Assembly (NCBI GenBank): GCA_029573975.1
Contig: JAKQBU010000061.1
Coordinates: forward strand, 1-6,109
Origin: Planctomycetota bacterium
GTDB taxonomy: Bacteria; Planctomycetota; Phycisphaerae; Sedimentisphaerales; SM23-30
DNA: 6,109 nucleotides
Reading direction: 5' to 3'
The notes under the pieces were generated by a model, which saw only the letters and a program-made list of their open reading frames with translations, made no database searches and was not told the DNA's origin. Position numbers and translations under genes: made by a program. Numbering within the stretch: position 1 is the stretch's first letter; each line of letters opens with the position of its first letter. This document shows positions 1 through 5,245 of this stretch, piece by piece.

Positions 1-92
1 AGCGGCTTGGCCTGCATGGACTGCATGATCTCAAAGCCGCCGCGGCAATATTCGCAGCAGTCATGTATGGATTTATATTGATAAATCGGCAT
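1..92 (-). CDS. FmdB-family putative zinc-ribbon protein, 5' part only
   Basis: Translating the reverse strand from the ATG at 92-90 gives about 30 residues beginning MPIYQYKS and continuing with Cys12, Cys13 and Cys16, then GFEIMQSMQAKPL. FmdB-type small regulatory proteins begin MPIYEY, carry Cys pairs, and have FE..Q.M followed by a proline near this position, so the match is good despite the short piece. The rest of the gene, including the second Cys pair, is beyond the left edge. It begins 8 bp after the ftsY stop on the same strand, and a short Shine-Dalgarno (AGGGA) overlaps that stop, so it is probably the fourth gene of the ribH-nusB-ftsY operon. The family's function is poorly defined: it was named from a putative regulator of a formamidase operon. 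The family call is fairly secure; the role is unknown. Confidence 0.75.
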   Translation of the reverse strand, partial: MPIYQYKSIHDCCEYCRGGFEIMQSMQAKP

Positions 93-100
93 AATCGTCC

Positions 101-1024
101 CTAACTGAACAGAGCTTCCACAAACGTTTCCGGATCGAACGGTTCGAGGTCTTCCGGTTTTTCACCCAGGCCGACAAACTTGACCGGTAGATGAATCTGG
201 TTGCGAATCGCGATCACGATGCCGCCTTTGGCAGTACCATCCAGCTTGGCCAGCAGGATGCCGGTCACCTGAACCGCTTCCGAAAATATTTTCGCCTGAT
301 TGATGGCATTCTGCCCGGTGGTGGCGTCCAGCACCTGCAGGACTTCGTGGGGAGCGCCCGGGATCTTGCGGGCCACCACATCCCGGATCTTCGTCAGTTC
401 ACGCATCAGATTCTGCTGGGTGTGGAGCCGCCCGGCGGTATCGATCACCAGGTAATCGGCATGGCGGCTCAGGGCCGCCTCGCAGGCGTCATACGCCACC
501 GCCGCCGGGTCGCTGCCCTGCTGGTGTTTGACGATCTGAACCCCGGTCCGTTCGCTCCAGATGGTCAACTGTTCCACCGCCGCCGCCCGGAACGTATCGC
601 AGGCGCCCAGCACCACCTTTTTCCCCTCGCTGGAGAGCAGCCGGGCCAGCTTGGCCACGCTGGTCGTCTTGCCGCTGCCGTTAACACCCGTTACCAGGAT
701 GACGGTGGGGGGGCAGGCGGCAATCTTCAGCGAGCGGTCCTGCTCCGGCCAGTAATTGACCAGCTCCTGCTTCAAAAACGGGATGACTTCCTCGGCGGAA
801 TTGATTTTCCGCTGCTTCCAGGCATTCCGTAAATCGTCCATAATATGCATCGTCGCTTCCACCCCGATATCGTCGCTGATGAGCTGTTCTTCCAACTCCT
901 CCAGCAGCTTTTCGTCGATTTTCCGCCCCAGAGTCAAAATGGTCTTCAGAGATTCATTGATTTTTTTGCGGCTGCGCTCCAGGCCGCTCTTGAATTTTTC
1001 CAGTGCCTTTGCAAAAAATGCCAT
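101..1024 (-). CDS. ftsY: Signal recognition particle receptor FtsY
   Basis: FtsY is the membrane-associated SRP-type GTPase that receives ribosome-nascent chain complexes from Ffh/4.5S RNA and passes them to the Sec translocon. This 307-residue protein has the full NG domain. Residues 1-20 form a short basic amphipathic helix (MAFFAKALEKFKSGLERSRK), and the helical N domain follows to about residue 95. The GTPase motifs are the P-loop GVNGSGKTT at 113-121, DTFRAAA at 143-149, DTAGR at 195-199, AKLD at 259-262 (usually TKLD) and GLGE at 285-288. The long acidic A domain of E. coli FtsY is absent, as in many bacteria, so membrane contact probably relies on the N-terminal helix. The gene lies 17 bp after nusB; an AAGGA about 13 bases before the ATG is a rather distant ribosome site. 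Identification is secure. Confidence 0.98.
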   Translation of the reverse strand: MAFFAKALEKFKSGLERSRKKINESLKTILTLGRKIDEKLLEELEEQLISDDIGVEATMHIMDDLRNAWKQRKINSAEEVIPFLKQELVNYWPEQDRSLKIAACPPTVILVTGVNGSGKTTSVAKLARLLSSEGKKVVLGACDTFRAAAVEQLTIWSERTGVQIVKHQQGSDPAAVAYDACEAALSRHADYLVIDTAGRLHTQQNLMRELTKIRDVVARKIPGAPHEVLQVLDATTGQNAINQAKIFSEAVQVTGILLAKLDGTAKGGIVIAIRNQIHLPVKFVGLGEKPEDLEPFDPETFVEALFS

Positions 1025-1041
1025 CGCTATCTATTTGTCCT

Positions 1042-1578
1042 TTATCCGTTATTCGTCGGGTTCGGGTTCGTGGTTGGGTTCGTGGTCGGGTTCATGGTCG
1101 GGTTCGGGTCGTTTTTAGCGGTGATATCCCGCCGTACCGACTCCAGCACGCCGTTGATGAAGCCCGGTGATTGTTCCGTACCGAACAGCTTGGCTAGTTC
1201 CACCGCCTCGTTGATGACGACTTTGGGGGGGATATCCGGACAATACAGCAGTTGGTAGATCGCCAGCCGCAGATTGTTCTGATCCACCAGATTGATGCGG
1301 GCCAGGTCCCAGTTGCTGTAGTTCTTCCGAATGCAGGCATCGATCTGCTGGCGCTGTGTCCAGGTTCCCCGGGTCCATTTGCGAGCCAGGTCCTTGGCAT
1401 CTTCCTGGTCGGTATTTTCGTAGAGAAACCGGTCCAACTGCACCAGAATATCCTGCCCCTGCACGGCCAACTGATGGAGAAACTGTACCGTCAGTTGACG
1501 GGCCAGGGTGCGATAATCTTTGGTAGGGGGCTGGTTGGTCTCGGCGGCGGAATACTTGTGGGGATTGACCTTGCTCAT
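1042..1578 (-). CDS. nusB: Transcription antitermination factor NusB with repeat-encoded tail
   Basis: NusB binds boxA RNA together with ribosomal protein S10 (NusE) and helps RNA polymerase read through rRNA operons. The 178-residue protein shows the family pattern: R.LARQLTVQFLHQL at about 23-36, WDLARINLVDQNNLRLAIYQLLY at 90-112, and IPPKVVINEAVELAKLFG followed by GFINGVLESV at 116-148. NusB is usually about 130-150 residues. Here there is a roughly 20-residue N-terminal extension and a low-complexity tail (about 157-178) of Asn-Pro-Thr units encoded by a hexanucleotide repeat. The ATG lies 3 bp after the ribH stop, and no convincing Shine-Dalgarno precedes it, so translation is probably coupled to ribH. 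The NusB domain is certain; any role of the tail is unknown. Confidence 0.95.
   Translation of the reverse strand: MSKVNPHKYSAAETNQPPTKDYRTLARQLTVQFLHQLAVQGQDILVQLDRFLYENTDQEDAKDLARKWTRGTWTQRQQIDACIRKNYSNWDLARINLVDQNNLRLAIYQLLYCPDIPPKVVINEAVELAKLFGTEQSPGFINGVLESVRRDITAKNDPNPTMNPTTNPTTNPNPTNNG
1058..1111. repeat. Hexanucleotide/12-bp tandem repeat in the 3' end of nusB
   Basis: On the plus strand nine consecutive hexamers can be read in register: GGGTTC, GGGTTC, GTGGTT, GGGTTC, GTGGTC, GGGTTC, ATGGTC, GGGTTC, GGGTCG. The core is an imperfect 12-bp unit of GGGTTC alternating with (G/A)TGGT(C/T). It lies wholly within the nusB reading frame and encodes the Asn-Pro-Thr-Thr type tail. Because the unit is a multiple of three, copy-number changes would lengthen or shorten the tail without breaking the frame. 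No homologous array is seen elsewhere in the window. Confidence 0.9.
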
Positions 1579-1581
1579 ATG

Positions 1582-2058
1582 TTATTTGCAGTTATCGAAT
1601 TGTTTCAGCACCTGTACCATCTCAATAGCACCCGCCGCCGCATTGAAACCCATATTGCCGCCTTTGGCCCCGGCCCGGTCGATCGCTTCCTCCAGGGTAT
1701 CGGAGGTAATCACGCCGAACAGGGTCGGTACGCCGCTGGTCAGCCCCACTTCCCCGACGCCGCGGGTGATCTGCTGGCAGACCTGATCGTAATGGGAGGT
1801 CTGGCCCCGGATGACCGCCGCCAGACAGATGACTGCCGCGAATTTACCGCTGCGGGCCAGCCGCTGGGCCGCTACCGGCACCTCAAACGAGCCGGGCACC
1901 CACAGGACCGTGAGCTGCTCCTCTTTGGCCCCGTGCCGTTTCAGGCAGTCCATCGCCCCGCTTAACAGCTTGGACGTGATAAATTCATTAAACCGGCTGA
2001 CGACAATTCCATATCGCTCACTACCTACCTGGAGGGAACCTTGCAGTTCTTGTACCAT
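1582..2058 (-). CDS. ribH: 6,7-dimethyl-8-ribityllumazine synthase
   Basis: RibH condenses 5-amino-6-ribitylamino-uracil with 3,4-dihydroxy-2-butanone 4-phosphate to form 6,7-dimethyl-8-ribityllumazine, the penultimate step of riboflavin synthesis. The 158-residue protein is of normal length. It shows RFNEFIT at 22-28, the substrate-pocket segment WVPGSFEVP at 53-61, VIRGQTSHYD at 82-91 and DRAGAKGGNMG at 127-137. His89 matches the conserved catalytic histidine and Arg128 the phosphate-binding arginine. The usual VIRGET.H is VIRGQTSH here, a mild substitution. The ATG at 2058 has an ATGGAG Shine-Dalgarno at 2070-2065. It is the first gene of the ribH-nusB-ftsY-fmdB operon. No other riboflavin gene is in the window, and I see no FMN riboswitch upstream. 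Identification is secure. Confidence 0.98.
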   Translation of the reverse strand: MVQELQGSLQVGSERYGIVVSRFNEFITSKLLSGAMDCLKRHGAKEEQLTVLWVPGSFEVPVAAQRLARSGKFAAVICLAAVIRGQTSHYDQVCQQITRGVGEVGLTSGVPTLFGVITSDTLEEAIDRAGAKGGNMGFNAAAGAIEMVQVLKQFDNCK

Positions 2059-2134
2059 TTATAACTCCATTATTTTCAATTACTTAAAACGCTAATGCTG
2101 GGTCAAAACCTTTTTCCCGCATCGTTAAAACCTT

Positions 2135-2162
2135 ATTATACCAGAAGTTGGCGATTTTGCAA
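2135..2162 (-). promoter_or_regulatory. Sigma70-type promoter of the ribH-nusB-ftsY operon
   Basis: Read on the minus strand, TTGCAA (2162-2157) is followed by a 16-bp spacer and a perfect TATAAT (2140-2135), itself preceded by TGG, which makes an extended -10. Predicted transcription start is near 2128, giving a leader of about 70 nt before ribH. The -10 is consensus and the -35 matches 4 of 6. Spacing and position fit the operon, so this is the best candidate, though it is not experimentally shown. Confidence 0.7.
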
Positions 2163-2174
2163 ATTATCAAAATC
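2153..2174. promoter_or_regulatory. Perfect 7-bp inverted repeat overlapping the ribH -35 (possible operator)
   Basis: GATTTTG at 2153-2159 and CAAAATC at 2168-2174 are exact reverse complements separated by 8 bases. The repeat covers the -35 box of the predicted ribH promoter. A 22-bp span with two 7-bp arms is the usual size of a dimeric regulator site, and binding here would be expected to block RNA polymerase. The sequence is AT-rich, so chance is a real possibility, and no regulator gene is adjacent. Confidence 0.35.
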
Positions 2175-2334
2175 AACCTTCCATATATTTCATTTTTACT
2201 CTGAAGATCCTTTTATCAGAGATACCATTTGCCCTGCAAACCCAAATCGAATAAGCTCAGGCAACGGTTTCCCTCGGATAGGTGAGTCTGGCCGAGTGCA
2301 AAGAGTGAAAACTATTCTTACGAGAGTTTTTTTT

Positions 2335-3486
2335 ATGAAAAGAGTAAGGCAATCCCTAGCGGTGTGGGTGTTGATTTTGGCGGCCGGCAGTACGGTATGG
2401 GCGGATGCTAAGATTGCGGCGGTGCGGCCGGACGGCCAGCCGAACCGAGCGGTCTGGATGGCGAAGGGGACCTTCGGGATTATGACCCATTATCTGGTAA
2501 ATCCGCAAGGCAGTACCCCGGTCGAAAAAACCGCCGATCTGAACCGGATCGTGAACCAGTTTGACCTGGACTTCTACCTCCGCCAGATCGAGGAAACCGG
2601 GGCCGACTGGCTGATCTTTACCCTGGCGCAGGGGACCGGGTATCTGTCCAGCCGTTGCGACGCCATCGACCGGCTGGAAAAGGGATACTCGCCCGAACGG
2701 GATCTGGTGCGGGAGATCGGCCAGCGGCTGCACGGGCGGGGCAAGAAACTGATTATCTACCTGCCCGGTCCCTATGCCGGTTCCGATCCGACGATGAAAC
2801 GGCTGCTGGGGCTGGGCGGCGAGGGCTTCATCGACCGGCACAACGCCTTCATCCGGGAGTATGCCGCCGGATTGGGCCGCCTGCTGGATGGCTGGTGGTT
2901 CGATAGCTGTGGTCCCCAGGACAAGGCCCTCTGGCAAAAGGAAATGGATGCCTGCCGGGCGGGCAATCCCGAGGCGGTGGTCGCCTTCAGCGGGGCGGAG
3001 TTTTGCGCGTCTAACGGCCAGATCATGCCGCTCTGCCCGATTGAGGACTATCACGCGGGTGAAATCCACCTGCTGGAAGACAGCCGGATCCGAACCGATT
3101 TTCTCTGGCCGCCGGGGGAGGGGATCATCATTGATGCCCAAAGCAAATTGCGGAAGCTGGGGCAGGAACCAAAGTTCTATCTGCCGGATGCGCAGTTCAT
3201 CGGTAATGTACAGTGGCATTGCCTGCTGCCGATCGATTTGAGTTTTAATCCGGCGGTGCCCAATCAGTACTGCCATTACACGGATGCGGAACTGTTCCGG
3301 TTTGTCCGTGCTATCAAGGCGGTGGGGGGGGGCATCACCATCAATGTGCCCATCGGAGGTGCATCCGGTCCGGCCGGGGTGGATACCTCCTCCGCATCAT
3401 TCATCGGCAACGGCCACATCCCCCAGGATACCCATGCCCAACTGGTACGGCTGGGAAAACATCTGCAGGAAAAGCAAACCAGATAA
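2335..3486 (+). CDS. Secreted GH29-like (alpha-L-fucosidase superfamily) protein, substrate unknown
   Basis: The 383-residue product starts with a signal peptide: basic MKRVRQ, a hydrophobic core at 7-20, and a cleavage site after Ala23 or Ala25 (VWA, ADA). The mature part looks like a divergent GH29 barrel. It has FGIMTHYL at 47-54 (compare FGIFIHWG), FTLAQGTGYL at 95-104, IYLPGPYA at 141-148, DGWWFD at 185-190, IEDYHAGE at 236-243 and GGGITINVPI at 331-340. The last corresponds to GNLLLNVGP, followed by the usual IP...L..LGKHL end at 362-376. Asp190 is in the position of the GH29 nucleophile. The HHDGF motif of true fucosidases is missing, so activity on fucose should not be assumed. The frame is open upstream to 2095, but the signal peptide sets the start at 2335; GAGAG eight bases earlier may serve as ribosome site. 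It stands alone, with no transporter or sulfatase beside it. Confidence 0.7.
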   Translation: MKRVRQSLAVWVLILAAGSTVWADAKIAAVRPDGQPNRAVWMAKGTFGIMTHYLVNPQGSTPVEKTADLNRIVNQFDLDFYLRQIEETGADWLIFTLAQGTGYLSSRCDAIDRLEKGYSPERDLVREIGQRLHGRGKKLIIYLPGPYAGSDPTMKRLLGLGGEGFIDRHNAFIREYAAGLGRLLDGWWFDSCGPQDKALWQKEMDACRAGNPEAVVAFSGAEFCASNGQIMPLCPIEDYHAGEIHLLEDSRIRTDFLWPPGEGIIIDAQSKLRKLGQEPKFYLPDAQFIGNVQWHCLLPIDLSFNPAVPNQYCHYTDAELFRFVRAIKAVGGGITINVPIGGASGPAGVDTSSASFIGNGHIPQDTHAQLVRLGKHLQEKQTR

Positions 3487-3537
3487 ACTTATCATCTTAT
3501 CTTTATCAACGGCAGAATATTAAAATTTTTGGTATTT

Positions 3538-4095
3538 CTACAGCACCCCTTCGCTGAAACTGCTTTTGGGTTTGGTATCCGGGACCGGCGGTGCCGGTTG
3601 GGACGGCTGGGCCGGTTCCGAGGGTGTGGGAGCGGGCTTGCCTATGGGATCCTCATGGTGCAGGTCCGGGTCATAATCATAATCTTCATCCCCCAGCGAA
3701 GTCGGCTTATATCCCGGCTGTTTAGAGCGTTCCACTTCCTGTTTAAAGGCCTCGATGATCCGGTTCTGGACATATTCCCGGCTTTGCGCGTTCACCGGAT
3801 GGGCAATATCGGCGTGCAGTTTCGTCCGGCTCCGGTCCCCTTTCATGGCGCGATTTTCATTCAGCCGCGCCCCGCATTCGTTGCAGAAGCGGGCGCGCAG
3901 ATGATTCTTCGCCCCGCAGGACGGGCAATGGTCCGTCAGCTTGCGCGACGGCATCGCCACAAAATACCCCCCGGCCCCTTCAATAATCTTCAGGTCGCGC
4001 ACCACAAAGGAATTCTCGAAGGTGATGGTGCAAAAGGCCTTCAGCCGATCGCTCGGATTGGTTACCAGTTTGACTCGGATTTCAGATATCTGCAT
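3538..4095 (-). CDS. spoVG: SpoVG-family regulator with an inserted zinc ribbon and Pro-rich tail
   Basis: SpoVG proteins are small nucleic-acid-binding regulators, known from Bacillus septation and sporulation and from Staphylococcus and Borrelia gene control. Residues 1-50 are typical: MQISEIRVKL, LKAFCTITFENSFVVRDLKIIEG, GYFVAMPSRK. The core resumes with ADIAHPVNAQSREYVQNRIIEAF at 95-117. Between them, in place of a short loop, sits a zinc ribbon with Cys57-x2-Cys60 and Cys71-x2-Cys74. Residues about 128-185 form a disordered acidic then Pro/Ser-rich tail, so the protein is about twice the usual length. The frame extends 9 codons further upstream, but the GGAGGT Shine-Dalgarno at 4106-4101 and family alignment fix the ATG at 4095. 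The start overlaps the end of ispE by 14 bp. I recall zinc-ribbon SpoVG in planctomycetes and relatives; what it binds is unknown. Confidence 0.92.
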   Translation of the reverse strand: MQISEIRVKLVTNPSDRLKAFCTITFENSFVVRDLKIIEGAGGYFVAMPSRKLTDHCPSCGAKNHLRARFCNECGARLNENRAMKGDRSRTKLHADIAHPVNAQSREYVQNRIIEAFKQEVERSKQPGYKPTSLGDEDYDYDPDLHHEDPIGKPAPTPSEPAQPSQPAPPVPDTKPKSSFSEGVL

Positions 4096-5023
4096 GGTGT
4101 ACCTCCAGGAAAGGTTCTGCATGGTTGAGAAATTGTACCATTCGTACGTCTGCTAGTTTATGCGCTTCTATGGTAGCAGCCCATTGGGCTGATTGTTCTT
4201 TGCTGTCGGAACTGGCAAACAGGCACGAGCCGCTCCCGGACATATACACCGGGCCGATTCCCAGCTCTTCCAGACGGTTCCGCAAAATCGCCAGCGGCTC
4301 AAACAGCTTCAAACAGGTGGGTGTCAGGCTGTTGATGCCTTCCTGCAGCAGCCCGTCCAGATTTCCGTCCCGCAAATAATGCCGGACCCGATCCATCCGT
4401 TCTGTTTCGCTGCGTTCCTGATAACTATGATTTTTATATACATAGGCGGTGGAAACATGGATATTCGGGATAATCAGCAGCAACTCGCGGTGACAGCGAT
4501 AAGGCAGGGGCTGCACGATTTCCCCTCGGCCGGTGCACAGGGCAACCGGGCCATAGAGAAAAAAGGCGACATCCGAACCCAGCCGGGCGGCATACCGGGA
4601 CAGCTCTTCCGTGGACAGGTCCAGCTTCCAGAACCGGTTCAAACCGATCAGGCAGGAAGCGGCATCACTGCTGGCCCCGCCCAGGCCGGCCCCCACCGGG
4701 ATCTCCTTATTCAGCCTGATTTTCAGCGCCGGTTCGATATGGTGCTCATGGGCCAGCATCTCCGCTGCCCAATAGACCAGGTTTTCCGGTCCGCCGGGAC
4801 TGGCAATCCCCCCGCATTCCAGATGAATCCCCGGCGTCTCGCTCCCTTCGATCTCCAGCCGGTCGCATAGATCGATCATTCCCATCACCGTATGCAATTC
4901 GTGATACCCGTCTTCCCGGCGCTGGAATACCACCAGGCTGATATTGATTTTGGCCGGCGGCCGCAGAGACACCCTCCCTCTGCCGCGCGACGATGCGCAC
5001 CTCTCCCGTCCCGGCCTTACCAT
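4082..5023 (-). CDS. ispE: 4-diphosphocytidyl-2-C-methyl-D-erythritol kinase
   Basis: IspE is the GHMP-family kinase that phosphorylates CDP-methylerythritol in the non-mevalonate (MEP) pathway to isoprenoid precursors, needed for quinones and undecaprenyl carrier lipid. From the chosen ATG the protein has 313 residues. It shows PAKINISL at 23-30, DGYHEL at 38-43, the glycine-rich ATP loop PVGAGLGGASSDAA at 109-122, LGSDVAFF at 148-155, CTGRGE at 163-168 and MSGSGSC at 261-267. Lys25 and Asp151 match the catalytic Lys10 and Asp141 of the E. coli enzyme. The start at 5023 is chosen because GAGGAG lies 6 bases upstream and family homology begins only about 20 residues later. The frame stays open to a TTG at 5134. 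It is co-directional and overlapping with spoVG. Identification is secure. Confidence 0.97.
   Translation of the reverse strand: MVRPGRERCASSRGRGRVSLRPPAKINISLVVFQRREDGYHELHTVMGMIDLCDRLEIEGSETPGIHLECGGIASPGGPENLVYWAAEMLAHEHHIEPALKIRLNKEIPVGAGLGGASSDAASCLIGLNRFWKLDLSTEELSRYAARLGSDVAFFLYGPVALCTGRGEIVQPLPYRCHRELLLIIPNIHVSTAYVYKNHSYQERSETERMDRVRHYLRDGNLDGLLQEGINSLTPTCLKLFEPLAILRNRLEELGIGPVYMSGSGSCLFASSDSKEQSAQWAATIEAHKLADVRMVQFLNHAEPFLEVHHADI
4101..4106 (-). promoter_or_regulatory. Shine-Dalgarno fixing the spoVG start, inside ispE
   Basis: GGAGGT on the minus strand lies 5 bases before the spoVG ATG at 4095 and within the last codons of ispE. It settles the choice between this ATG and the in-frame ATG at 4122. 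It also implies that ribosomes finishing ispE cover the spoVG start, as in translational coupling. Confidence 0.85.
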
Positions 5024-5029
5024 GTCTTG

Positions 5030-5035
5030 CTCCTC
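5030..5035 (-). promoter_or_regulatory. Shine-Dalgarno fixing the ispE start
   Basis: GAGGAG on the minus strand lies 6 bases before the ATG at 5023. It favours this start over the ATG at 5062 and the TTG at 5134 in the same open frame. Confidence 0.75.
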
Positions 5036-5127
5036 AATCAGGTGCAAACTCCTAACCGCCATCTGTCTATGATGAGTTGTTTCACAAAATCGCCTTTTGC
5101 TCGCCTGAATCGGCTTATTTGATCCTC

Positions 5128-5156
5128 TTGACAAAGTGTCCTTATCTGCGTATTCT
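5128..5156 (+). promoter_or_regulatory. Promoter of the DedA/YqaA-type gene
   Basis: On the plus strand a consensus TTGACA (5128-5133), a 17-bp spacer and TATTCT (5151-5156, 4 of 6 matches to TATAAT) form a sigma70-type promoter. Predicted start is near 5163, giving a leader of about 80 nt. A small inverted repeat, GACA-AAG-TGTC (5130-5140), overlaps the -35 and could be a regulator site or chance. Confidence 0.7.
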
Positions 5157-5179
5157 AATCCTTTAAAAAACTATGTCAA
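5152..5179 (-). promoter_or_regulatory. Promoter of ispE-spoVG
   Basis: On the minus strand a consensus TTGACA (5179-5174), a 16-bp spacer and TAGAAT (5157-5152, 5 of 6 matches to TATAAT) form a strong sigma70-type promoter. Predicted start is near 5145, leaving about 120 nt of leader before the ispE ATG. Its -10 occupies the same bases as that of the plus-strand promoter. Confidence 0.75.
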
Positions 5180-5245
5180 GTGTGTAATTCGTATAGTTTT
5201 ACAGGTATTTTTGATTAAAAAGACCAAAAATGAGAGGAAAATGGC

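Noticed and set aside
1058..1111. Telomere-like or CRISPR-like array
   Set aside because: The units are 6-12 bp without spacers and lie inside the nusB reading frame, so a coding tandem repeat explains them.
191..1965. Long plus-strand open frames at 191-832 and 1252-1965
   Set aside because: They are antisense to ftsY, nusB and ribH, all of which have full family motifs; the plus-strand products are compositionally odd and lack start signals.
2059..2134. FMN riboswitch in the ribH leader
   Set aside because: The leader is only about 70 nt and lacks the conserved multi-helix FMN element sequences.
2095..2334. N-terminal extension of the GH29-like protein from ATG 2095
   Set aside because: The 80 extra codons have no domain character, overlap the ribH promoter, and would bury an obvious signal peptide that begins at the ATG at 2335.
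2278..2334. tRNA-Ser-like stretch (GGTGAGTCTGGCCGAGTG)
   Set aside because: Only a D-arm-like piece is present; there is no anticodon arm, no T-arm GGTTCGA motif and no closing acceptor stem.
2356..3276. 306-codon open frame antisense to the GH29-like gene
   Set aside because: It arises from the GC-rich third positions of the real gene. The translation shows no recognisable fold, whereas the plus strand has a signal peptide and family motifs.
3529..4870. Plus-strand open frames at 3529-4128 and 4193-4870
   Set aside because: They are shadows of spoVG and ispE on the opposite strand and have no recognisable domains.
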